The position numbers were made by a program, and so were the translations under genes. DNA of 64,000 nucleotides from 2-02-FULL-55-14 sp964581115 (GTDB taxonomy: Bacteria; Bacteroidota; Ignavibacteria; UBA10030). Position 1 is the stretch's first letter. Each line of letters starts with the position of its first letter. Positions 18,794-25,302 of this stretch are shown here, one piece after another. The stretch is from assembly GCA_964581115.1 (NCBI GenBank), contig CAZOMY010000001.1, forward strand, positions 390,523-454,522, read 5' to 3'. The notes below the pieces were generated by a model, which had not been told where the DNA came from, made no database searches, and saw only the letters and a list, made by a program, of their open reading frames with translations.

Positions 18794-19414
18794 CTACAGG
18801 CCGGCGGACTCAACCGGAATCAGGATCTCGTTCCGACGAAAGAACGAAGGAACGAACGGAGGGTTGTATCTCGCAATGATCGGGTCGCCCGCAACCTTGA
18901 GGCCTTGCGTTGAGATCCAAACGCGCAGCGCTTCGGCGTGCTCTTGGAAGTTCTCGTCGGTCCAGCGACCGGAAAAACTGATGGCTGCCAAGGTGCGAGC
19001 CGGAACTTCCGTGAGGGTCACCCGTGCATCGTTGGGAACGGGGAGCGATTCCATCGTGAATTCAGAAGGCATCATAAAGGTGACGCGGAACGAGCCGCCT
19101 TTCCTCTCCGAGGTCACTGGAGCAGTCATCTCGATCTTCCGCGACATCTCCGTGGTCACCGGAGCCGTCATGTCGATCTTCTGACGCACCGTATTCCCGC
19201 CAAAAATGTATCCAGCAAGGCGACGGAATCCCTCGTTCGAGGCCTCGTCGTGGTCCAGCCCATCGACCGTTGTCTCGGCAACAATGTAGGGCTCGTAGCG
19301 ACGGATCTCATACTCCTTGTCTTTCTTCAGGACGGTATGTTTCGGTTCTTCGGCTGCCACCGTCGTTACTCCCAGTGATCCCAGTATGGCGACACACAAC
19401 GATTTCATGCGCAT
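18794..19414 (-). CDS. Exported SOUL family haem-binding-like protein
   Basis: 206-residue protein with an N-terminal signal peptide (MKSLCVAILGSLGVTTVAA). It has the SOUL/HBP signature: EYEIRRYEPYIVAETTV near the start of the mature chain, then KIDMTAPV repeated (KIEMTAPV), the FMMPSEFTMESLPVPND block and the closing YNPPFVPSFFRRNEILIPV. SOUL proteins bind haem or porphyrin in some members, but many are not biochemically defined. GAGAGGA lies 7 nt upstream of the ATG at 19414. The next gene in the same orientation encodes the haloperoxidase-like enzyme, 81 bp away. A link to the haem locus elsewhere in the window is only suggestive. Confidence 0.9.
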   Translation of the reverse strand: MRMKSLCVAILGSLGVTTVAAEEPKHTVLKKDKEYEIRRYEPYIVAETTVDGLDHDEASNEGFRRLAGYIFGGNTVRQKIDMTAPVTTEMSRKIEMTAPVTSERKGGSFRVTFMMPSEFTMESLPVPNDARVTLTEVPARTLAAISFSGRWTDENFQEHAEALRVWISTQGLKVAGDPIIARYNPPFVPSFFRRNEILIPVESAGL

Positions 19415-19572
19415 CTGCTGTCCTCTCGAACAATCGAACGCCTATGAAAAGGCATTTTTCGGACGTGGAGTTCCTTGTGGTGCACACACGGAGCCCTTTT
19501 TGAAAAGGAGCCGCATGACGAATTCGCGGCAAATCGGGCATCGGCGGCCAAGCGGACGACTATGAGTGAAAG

Positions 19573-19600
19573 CACCACTGGGCCGCGGTGGGATCGAACC
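19573..19600 (-). pseudogene. Remnant of a tRNA 3' end
   Basis: On the minus strand the sequence reads as a T-arm (GGTTCGATCCCACC) followed by GCGGCCCA, which looks like a 3' acceptor strand. No matching 5' half is present upstream. It is 308 bp from the tRNA-Phe 3' copy at 19881 and belongs to the same cluster of tRNA pieces. The stretch 19415-19572 holds no recognisable gene. Confidence 0.45.
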
Positions 19601-19633
19601 ATCGCTCCTCGCCTCGACCCGCCAGAAAGCACG

Positions 19634-19826
19634 CGTCCCGCTACGCTCCTTTGAAGCTTTGCGGGACACTGAAAGTTGCATTGAGGATCTGATCAGCGAA
19701 GGCTATGGACGAAGCCTCCGTGCCAACTCGTGAAGCAGACGTGGTACTGAAAAATGGCAACGGACACCAGCTCACCGAGGGATACCTGCAAAACCTTCGT
19801 GCCCCATCCTGAAGCAGACGGGGCAC
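19634..19826. repeat. Three hairpin units spaced about 80 bp apart
   Basis: Three related stem-loops occur at about 19634-19667, 19719-19747 and 19799-19826. Their stems are GTCCCGC/GCGGGAC, GTGCCA/TGGTAC (one G-T wobble) and GTGCCCC/GGGGCAC. Loops two and three share TGAAGCAGACG, and each stem is followed by ACTGAAA-like sequence. They occupy the intergenic stretch between the SOUL gene and the GIY-YIG unit. No coding frame in this region resembles a protein. Confidence 0.5.
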
Positions 19827-19828
19827 TC

Positions 19829-19884
19829 AAAACACCAACGCACTTAGCTTCGTCCCTTCGGGTCTCGGCAAGTGCGGGTGTTTT
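19829..19884. terminator. Strong terminator-like hairpin flanked by A and T runs
   Basis: AAAACAC (19829-19835) pairs with GTGTTTT (19878-19884), and CGCACTT (19839-19845) pairs with AAGTGCG (19870-19876), giving a long two-part stem. It has an A-run on one side and a T-run on the other, so it could work in both directions. It immediately abuts the tRNA-Phe 3'-end copy and would stop transcription coming from tRNA-Phe and the GIY-YIG gene. Confidence 0.55.
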
Positions 19885-19903
19885 GGTGGACGGGGACGGA
19901 ATC
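19881..19903 (-). repeat. Direct copy of the tRNA-Phe 3' end (possible attachment-type repeat)
   Basis: TTTT-G-GTGGACGGGGACGGAATC matches 20259-20281, the 3' end of tRNA-Phe plus its flank, at 22 of 23 positions, including 18 contiguous identical bases. Identity stops at once on both sides. The two copies bracket a segment of about 378 bp that contains only the GIY-YIG gene and two hairpin structures. Confidence 0.75.
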
Positions 19904-19976
19904 CCTGCCCGACTCGCTGACGCAAGTCAGGCAGGCGGGCCCGCCTGCCCGGCTGACGCCGGTCAGTCGGGCAGGG
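19903..19976. repeat. Cloverleaf-like palindrome overlapping the GIY-YIG stop codon
   Basis: A 12-bp perfect outer stem (CCCTGCCCGACT, 19903-19914, with AGTCGGGCAGGG, 19965-19976) encloses three hairpins: CTGAC-GCAA-GTCAG, the palindrome GCAGGCGGG/CCCGCCTGC, and CTGAC-GCCG-GTCAG. The last hairpin overlaps the outer stem by 2 nt. It would fold as a three-armed cruciform. The last codons and the TGA of the GIY-YIG gene lie in its right arm. Confidence 0.7.
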
Positions 19977-20217
19977 AACCGCCGAACTTCTTTCGAAGCC
20001 ATCTACGGCCAGCCGAAGACTTCAAGTACTTCTCCCGCCGTCGAGCGGCCTGAAGCGAGCCCACAACCTCCGAATACACAATGCTCAGAGGACGATGGGC
20101 CTTGGTCGACCGAACCTTCCCGGCCGCATGATCACCGAAACGTCGGATGACATCCAACGCCATGCCAACATAATGAAAACGTCCTTCGTCGCCTTCAAGC
20201 ACGTAGACGTTCCACAT
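19963..20217 (-). CDS. Minimal GIY-YIG nuclease domain protein
   Basis: 84-residue protein that is almost only a GIY-YIG domain. Visible features are the strand pair NVYVLE and FHYVGMALD (the VYV and YVG positions of the GIY-YIG motif), arginines in VIRRFGDH, and the catalytic-type glutamate in RRREKYLK. The ATG at 20217 has GGAGG 8 nt upstream; the frame extends upstream through tRNA-Phe but that part is not protein. It resembles the UPF0213/YhbQ-like single-domain nucleases often seen next to tRNA genes in Bacteroidota. The gene is bracketed by direct copies of the tRNA-Phe 3' end and its stop codon lies inside a large palindrome. A mobile or selfish role is inferred; a DNA-repair role is possible. 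Confidence 0.85.
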   Translation of the reverse strand: MWNVYVLEGDEGRFHYVGMALDVIRRFGDHAAGKVRSTKAHRPLSIVYSEVVGSLQAARRREKYLKSSAGRRWLRKKFGGSLPD

Positions 20218-20238
20218 CTGACCCCTCCGTTCAAAGCC

Positions 20239-20260
20239 AATGGCCCCCGGGGGGGCCATT
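20239..20260. terminator. 10-bp GC-rich hairpin between tRNA-Phe and the GIY-YIG gene
   Basis: AATGGCCCCC and GGGGGCCATT form a perfect 10-bp stem with a GG loop, 5 bp beyond the tRNA 3' end. It may define the tRNA 3' end or act as an attenuator before the nuclease gene. Confidence 0.5.
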
Positions 20261-20281
20261 TTCGTGGACGGGGACGGAATC
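20259..20281 (-). repeat. tRNA-Phe 3'-end copy of the direct repeat
   Basis: This copy contains the acceptor 3' strand, the discriminator base and part of the T-stem of the intact tRNA-Phe, plus 6 bases of flank. It is the partner of 19881-19903. Confidence 0.75.
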
Positions 20282-20337
20282 GAACCGCCGACACATGGAT
20301 TTTCAGTCCATTGCTCTACCAACTGAGCTACCCGTCC
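20265..20337 (-). tRNA. tRNA-Phe (GAA)
   Basis: 73-nt cloverleaf: acceptor GGACGGG pairs with CCCGTCC, D-arm GCTCAGTTGGTAGAGC, anticodon stem ATGGA/TCCAT with loop CTGAAAA (anticodon GAA), and T-arm GGCGG-TTCGATT-CCGTC with one G-U pair. The discriminator is A and CCA is not encoded. All standard invariant bases are present, so it should be functional despite the fragments around it. Confidence 0.97.
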
Positions 20338-20360
20338 AGGGTAGTACTTCTACACAACCG

Positions 20361-20446
20361 GTCCATTGCTCTGGCAATCCGTCACCGACTCCGTCGGCGA
20401 CGAGACCTCGTCCCGCCACCGCCGGGACGGGCTGAGGTACCCGTCC
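20361..20446 (-). pseudogene. Broken 5' half of tRNA-Phe with an insert in the D-loop
   Basis: Read on the minus strand, GGACGGGTACCTCAG (20432-20446) differs from the first 15 nt of tRNA-Phe by one base. After a GC-rich insert of about 58 nt comes CAGAGCAATGGAC (20361-20373), matching tRNA-Phe from the D-stem into the anticodon stem except at one base. The insert folds into CGTCCCG/CGGGACG and CGAC/GTCG hairpins. The fragment ends 23 bp upstream of the intact tRNA. The remaining 20447-20575 shows no gene. Confidence 0.7.
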
Positions 20447-20575
20447 GATAACTTTCGAACGTAGCAAGCGCAGGGCGCCGCTACGTTCGCACGGATTCTT
20501 CAGCTTTCCAAAGAATGTGGACCACGACGTGTCAACAACGCAATATACGACTTCTCCTCATTATCCTCAACACTT

Positions 20576-21721
20576 CTACTGAAGCACGCCGTTGCGCTTC
20601 AGCACATCCTTCGCAATGACGAGCTTCTGGATCTCATTCGTTCCTTCAAAGATGCGGTTGATGCGTGCATCCCGATAGAACCGCTCGACCGGAAGTTCGC
20701 GCGAGTACCCCATGCCTCCATGGATCTGAACCGCCATGTCAGCCACGTGATCCAAACCTTCCGAGCAGAATAGCTTCACCATCGCCGACTGACGCGAGAT
20801 GGACTTGCCCGCCTCGTAATCGTGTGCCGTCCGGTACACGATCGACTCCATGGCATAAATAGTGGTGGCCATCTCCGCCAACATCCATTGGATCGCCTCG
20901 AATTGCGCGATCGGCACATCGAACTGCTTGCGCGTCTTGGCATACACGGTCGACTGCTCGAGCAGTTCTTTCGCGGCCCCGGTGCAGGCGGCGCCGAGCC
21001 CGAGGCGTCCGGCGTCGAGGGTCTTCATCGCCACGATGAACCCCCGGCCGTCGTCGCCGATCATGTTCTCGGCCGGCACGCGCACATCCTGAAGCGCGAT
21101 GGCTGAGGTGGCGCTCCCCCGGATCCCCATCTTCTTTTCCGGAGCTCCGGCTTCGTACCCCTTCCACGCCGTCTCGACGACGAATCCGGTGATGCCGCGC
21201 TCCGTACGCGCGAAGACGGAGACCACGTCGGCAATGTTGCCGTTCGTGATCCACATCTTCTCGCCGTTCAGCACCCACTCGTTGCCGTCCTTCACCGCCT
21301 TCGTGCGCAGATTGAACGAGTCTGAACCGGCCATGACCTCGGTCAATGCGAAAGCGCCGATCTTCTTCCCCTCAGCCAACGGCACGAGGTATTTCTGCTT
21401 CAGCGCCTCGCTGCCGCCGATGAAGATGGCGTTTGCACCGATCGACTGATGCGCCCCGATGAAGGTGGCCGTCGACATGCATCCGCGGGCCATCTCTTCC
21501 TGCATGAGGCAGTATCCAACCTCTCCGAACCCGCCACCTCCGTACTCTGGAGGGAACGAAGCTCCCAGAAAGCCCATCTCTCCCAGCTTCTTGATCAGCT
21601 CCGGCGGAAGCTGCTCATTCTCGTCGATCTGCCGGGCAATGGGCTTGATCTCAGCGTTGACAAATTCCCGGGCGGTGTCCCGGAGCATTTTCTGTTCATC
21701 GGTGAGCTCAAACAGGGCCAT
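20576..21721 (-). CDS. Acyl-CoA dehydrogenase
   Basis: 381-residue FAD enzyme of fatty-acid or branched-chain acyl-CoA oxidation; length is normal for the short/medium-chain family. Visible are the FAD/substrate motifs GAFALTEVMAGSD and WITNG, the RKQFDVPIAQFEAIQ block, VQIHGGMGY and the C-terminal RINRIFEGTNEIQKLVIA, which holds the catalytic glutamate of the short-chain type. ATG 21721 is preferred over 21730 because it avoids overlapping the upstream stop and gives the usual N-terminus (ALFELTDEQKMLRD). It follows the FabL-like gene by 5 bp, so the two are cotranscribed. The substrate range is not determinable. Confidence 0.93.
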   Translation of the reverse strand: MALFELTDEQKMLRDTAREFVNAEIKPIARQIDENEQLPPELIKKLGEMGFLGASFPPEYGGGGFGEVGYCLMQEEMARGCMSTATFIGAHQSIGANAIFIGGSEALKQKYLVPLAEGKKIGAFALTEVMAGSDSFNLRTKAVKDGNEWVLNGEKMWITNGNIADVVSVFARTERGITGFVVETAWKGYEAGAPEKKMGIRGSATSAIALQDVRVPAENMIGDDGRGFIVAMKTLDAGRLGLGAACTGAAKELLEQSTVYAKTRKQFDVPIAQFEAIQWMLAEMATTIYAMESIVYRTAHDYEAGKSISRQSAMVKLFCSEGLDHVADMAVQIHGGMGYSRELPVERFYRDARINRIFEGTNEIQKLVIAKDVLKRNGVLQ

Positions 21722-21726
21722 GGCGA

Positions 21727-22563
21727 TCACTCGAGGGGTTTCTGGCCGATATACTGCGAAACGTCCTCAGCGCCGTCCACCCCGATCACGTTGCCCGATA
21801 CGAATCCGGCCCCGTCTTCCGACAGCAAGACGACGAGCTTTGCGATGTCTTCGGGCGTTGTCAGTCGGCCGAAAGGATTCTTCGCCTTCGCCACGGAGAG
21901 CATCTTGTCGCTGTTCGGGATCTTGCGCAAGGCCGGCGTATCGGTCACGCCCGCCATGAGCGAATTCACCGTTATGCCGTAGGGACCCAGCTCAACCGCC
22001 AGCTGCCGGGTGTGCGACTCCAGCGCCGCTTTGGCCGCCGAGACGGCGCCGTAGTTGGGAATGATGCTGTGTCCACCCGACGACGTCATGGAGAAGATCC
22101 GCCCCCCCTTCTTCATCAAATGACGCTGCATGAGCCCCTGCGTCCAGTAGACGAGGCTGTGCGCCATGACGTCGAGCGTCATCTCCATCTGGGCGCGGCT
22201 CATCTCATCCTCCGGTTTCTTGGCAACGAACGGCTTGAGCGTTCCGAAGGCCAACGAGTGCAGCAGGACCTTGATCGAGGCGCCGTGCTCTTCCGACAGC
22301 CGCTCTTTGATGTCGTCCAGCGTCTCTTGCTGCTTGATCGGGTCGGCCGCGTTGATGTTGTAGAAGACCGCCTTGGAGCCCGCGTGCTTGATCTCTTTGA
22401 TGACCTCCTGGACCATCGGCATCGTCGCCTGCCGGTCGAGGTGGACACCAAAGATGTTCATGCCGTACCGGGCGAGTTCGATGGCGGTCGCACCGCCGAA
22501 TCCGCTCGAGGCGCCAAGGATCAGCGCCCAGTCTGTGGGCTTGAACCGTTTTTCGGGCTTCAT
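21727..22563 (-). CDS. SDR-family oxidoreductase, FabI/FabL-like enoyl-ACP reductase
   Basis: 278-residue Rossmann-fold short-chain dehydrogenase. The cofactor motif is LILGASSGFGGATAIELA. The active site reads YGAVSAAKAALESH: tyrosine and lysine are six residues apart (Y-x6-K), as in enoyl-ACP reductases FabI and FabL, not the Y-x3-K of ordinary SDRs. The late block NPFGRLTTPEDIAKLVVLL and the VIGVDGAED ending also fit. It is likely to reduce trans-2-enoyl thioesters in fatty-acid synthesis, or may work with the adjacent acyl-CoA dehydrogenase. FabL-like is the best guess, not proven. It is followed within 5 bp by the dehydrogenase gene; no fab cluster is nearby. Confidence 0.82.
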   Translation of the reverse strand: MKPEKRFKPTDWALILGASSGFGGATAIELARYGMNIFGVHLDRQATMPMVQEVIKEIKHAGSKAVFYNINAADPIKQQETLDDIKERLSEEHGASIKVLLHSLAFGTLKPFVAKKPEDEMSRAQMEMTLDVMAHSLVYWTQGLMQRHLMKKGGRIFSMTSSGGHSIIPNYGAVSAAKAALESHTRQLAVELGPYGITVNSLMAGVTDTPALRKIPNSDKMLSVAKAKNPFGRLTTPEDIAKLVVLLSEDGAGFVSGNVIGVDGAEDVSQYIGQKPLE

Positions 22564-22705
22564 ACGGAATGGTCCTTAAGAATGATAGGCAACGGAACGG
22601 CTGACAATCTATCAAAAAAAGGTGGAAGGTGAAAGATGGTTCTGTGGAAGGAGATCACGAGAACCCTTCAACAACCTACCACCTCCCTCCTTTCACCTGT
22701 TTCAC

Positions 22706-24544
22706 CTATTCCACGGTCACGCTTTTTGCAAGATTGCGAGGTTGATCGACGTTCGTTCCCCGCGCGACGGCGATGTAGTACGCCAGCAGTTGGAGCGGAA
22801 TGATATTCACGATCGGTCCGAAGAATCCGTAGGTCCTCGGTACCCGAATGACGTGCTCGGCCAGGGTCTCGATCTCGTGATCGTCCTCGTTCGCAATGGC
22901 GATGATCTTTCCCTTCCGGGCCCGCACCTCCTGAATGTTGCTCAGGACCTTCTCGTAGATCGCATCCTTCGGGACGACGACCACCACCGGCATCTGTTCG
23001 TCGATCAACGCGATCGGACCGTGCTTCATTTCGGCGGCGGGATACCCTTCGGCGTGGATGTAGGAGATCTCCTTCAGCTTGAGCGCTCCTTCCAGCGCCA
23101 CCGGGAAATTCGCCCCCCGGCCAAGGAACAGAGCATTTCGCGCATCCTTGTAGACCTCCGCGATCCGCCGGATCGCATCAGCCTGCGCGACCACGCGCTC
23201 GACCTTGTCGGGGATCGTAGCCAGCTCCCGGGTCAGCACGCGAGCTTCCTCCTGCGAGAGGCCTCGAGCCCTCGCCAGCATGACGGTGAGGAGCGACATC
23301 GCCGTCAACTGCGACGTGAAGGCCTTCGTTGACGCCACACCGATCTCCGGACCGGCGTGCGTATAGATGCCTCCGTCGGTTTCGCGCGCGATCGTACTTC
23401 CAACGACGTTCACAATGCCGAGCGCCAGCGCCCCTTGGCGCTTCGCCTCCCGCATCGCCGCCAGCGTATCGGCTGTTTCGCCGCTTTGGCTGACCGCGAA
23501 GACCACGTCGTCGGGTCCGACGATGGGAGTGCGGTAGCGATACTCGGAGGCATACTCGACCTCGACAGGCACTTTGGCGATCTGCTCGAGCATATATTCG
23601 CCGACAAGACCGGCGTGCCATGACGTCCCGCAACCCAGAAAGATGATGCGGCGTGCCTTCACCAACCGATCGTGCACGTGCTCCAGTCCACCCAGCTTGA
23701 CGCCGCCTTCGTCGGTCCGGAGGCGCCCTCGCATACCGTTGCGGATCGTCTCCGGCTGTTCGTGGATCTCCTTCAACATGAAGTGCGCGAATCCGCCTCG
23801 CTCGATCTGGGATAGGTCGAACGTGACCTCTTCGATCTCCTTGGTGATCGGCATGTCATGCAGAGTGGCCGTCTTGACGCCATCGGCCCGGACCTCGGCG
23901 ATCTCGCCATCATTCAAGTAGATGACCTGACGCGTGTGCGCCACGATGGCCGCCGCATCGGAGGCCACGATCTGCTCCCCATCGCCGACGCCGATGATGA
24001 GCGGGCTGCCCAATCGGGCGGCGATCATGACCCCGGGCGACGCCTGCTCCATGACGACAAGCCCGTACGTGCCGCGCACCTCTCGCAAAGCCGCGCTGAC
24101 AGCGCTCAAGAGATCGGGCGACGTCCTTCGGAAATCCTCGATCAGGTGCGCAACGACCTCTGTGTCGGTCGCACTGCGAAAGACATGGCCCCGCGCCTGC
24201 AGCCTCGTCTTCAGCGCTGCGTGGTTCTCGATGATCCCGTTGTGGACGACCGCAATGGCCCCGGCACAATCGGTATGCGGATGCGCATTGACGTCGTTCG
24301 GTTCGCCATGCGTCGCCCAGCGCGAATGACCCATGCCCAGCGTCGCCCCCGTCAACTCGGCGTCGTTCGTCACGAGCGCCGCCAGCTCCGACACCTTGCC
24401 CGCCCGCTTCTTCACCACAATTCCCCGGGGTCTGAGGACCGCGACGCCCGCAGAATCGTATCCGCGGTATTCCAGATGCCGCAGTCCGTCCAGAATGACC
24501 GGAATCGGGTCTTTGCCCCCCACGTAGCCTACGATCCCACACAT
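22706..24544 (-). CDS. glmS: Glutamine--fructose-6-phosphate aminotransferase (isomerizing)
   Basis: 612-residue enzyme that makes glucosamine-6-phosphate from fructose-6-phosphate and glutamine, the entry to peptidoglycan and LPS amino sugars. The ATG at 24544 is right: AGGAGGA is 7 nt upstream and the protein then starts MCGIVGYVG, exposing the nucleophilic Cys1 after Met removal. The N-terminal glutaminase (about 1-240) includes HSRWATHGEPN and the C-terminal tandem SIS isomerase domain includes SQSGETADTL and HAEGYPAAEMKHGPIALI. It ends NLAKSVTVE as in canonical GlmS. It sits 2 bp after pgeF. No glmS ribozyme is visible, as the 5' side is coding. Confidence 0.97.
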   Translation of the reverse strand: MCGIVGYVGGKDPIPVILDGLRHLEYRGYDSAGVAVLRPRGIVVKKRAGKVSELAALVTNDAELTGATLGMGHSRWATHGEPNDVNAHPHTDCAGAIAVVHNGIIENHAALKTRLQARGHVFRSATDTEVVAHLIEDFRRTSPDLLSAVSAALREVRGTYGLVVMEQASPGVMIAARLGSPLIIGVGDGEQIVASDAAAIVAHTRQVIYLNDGEIAEVRADGVKTATLHDMPITKEIEEVTFDLSQIERGGFAHFMLKEIHEQPETIRNGMRGRLRTDEGGVKLGGLEHVHDRLVKARRIIFLGCGTSWHAGLVGEYMLEQIAKVPVEVEYASEYRYRTPIVGPDDVVFAVSQSGETADTLAAMREAKRQGALALGIVNVVGSTIARETDGGIYTHAGPEIGVASTKAFTSQLTAMSLLTVMLARARGLSQEEARVLTRELATIPDKVERVVAQADAIRRIAEVYKDARNALFLGRGANFPVALEGALKLKEISYIHAEGYPAAEMKHGPIALIDEQMPVVVVVPKDAIYEKVLSNIQEVRARKGKIIAIANEDDHEIETLAEHVIRVPRTYGFFGPIVNIIPLQLLAYYIAVARGTNVDQPRNLAKSVTVE

Positions 24545-24546
24545 GT

Positions 24547-25302
24547 TCACCGTCCTCCTGAAATGATGATGGCCGCCAGCATCCGCCCCGAACGGTCTCC
24601 GTCTCGACGGAATGAGTGGAACAGGTCGCTCCTGCAGATCGTGCACCGTCCGTCCACTTCGATCGCCTCTTCCGGAATCCCGGCCATCGCGAGCTGCCGA
24701 CGGTTTTCGAGGGCAAGGTCCAGTGTCGCTCGCCCGTCGCGCCGGACAACCGCCTCTCCATGAAAGAGCGCGGCAACCTCTTCGCCCACCTCATAGCAGC
24801 ACGGTCCGGCAGCCGGACCGATCCAAGCACGCAGGGACCTCGTTGGAACCTTCAACTCGCTGCGCAGCCGACCGACGGCATTTGCCACGATCCGCTGTTT
24901 CGTCCCTCGCCATCCGGCGTGCACGGCGGCGATCGACAATGCGCCCTCATCCGCGAGCAGGATCGGCACACAGTCGGCCACCGAGACCGCCAGCGCCAGG
25001 TCCCGCTGAGACGTCACCAGTGCATCGCAGGAAGGATGAAGTCCCGGTCGCTCGACCACGGTCACCGTACCGGAGTGACACTGTGCGGCAAAGGCCGTAC
25101 GGCCTTCATCGGCACCGAGCGTTGAGAGGAACCGGCGCCGGTTCTCGTGTACCGCCGCGGGGTCATCACCGACATTCAGGCTGAGGCTCATGCCGAGCGG
25201 CGCCGCCGACACTCCGCCCCATCGCGTGCTCATGGCAGCCCGGACATGCGCGATGCCTGAGAAGATCGTCGTATGCACCAATGGGACTTCGGACACGGTC
25301 AA
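24547..25302 (-). CDS. pgeF: Peptidoglycan editing factor / multicopper polyphenol oxidase-fold purine nucleoside phosphorylase
   Basis: 251-residue YfiH/PgeF (DUF152) family protein. The metal-site residues lie in AAQCHSGTV, VADCVPILL and VHAGWRGT, all family hallmarks, and CCYEVGEEV follows as usual. Members act on cytosolic purine nucleosides and are also linked to correct peptide composition in peptidoglycan precursors; its position directly before glmS fits a cell-wall theme. The start is a TTG at 25302 overlapping the sensor kinase stop (TTGA) or a GTG at 25296. No upstream ATG is possible without a long overlap. Confidence 0.92.
   Translation of the reverse strand: MTVSEVPLVHTTIFSGIAHVRAAMSTRWGGVSAAPLGMSLSLNVGDDPAAVHENRRRFLSTLGADEGRTAFAAQCHSGTVTVVERPGLHPSCDALVTSQRDLALAVSVADCVPILLADEGALSIAAVHAGWRGTKQRIVANAVGRLRSELKVPTRSLRAWIGPAAGPCCYEVGEEVAALFHGEAVVRRDGRATLDLALENRRQLAMAGIPEEAIEVDGRCTICRSDLFHSFRRDGDRSGRMLAAIIISGGR

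Noticed and set aside
20085..20322. Longer versions of the GIY-YIG protein starting within tRNA-Phe
   Set aside because: The extra N-terminal residues are simply tRNA sequence read as codons; the internal ATG at 20217 has a good ribosome site.
19881..20337. Integrative element with a tyrosine recombinase
   Set aside because: There is room only for the GIY-YIG gene; no integrase, excisionase or other cargo is encoded.
24545..24646. N-terminal extension of GlmS
   Set aside because: It would bury the catalytic Cys; the MCGIVG start has an ideal ribosome site.
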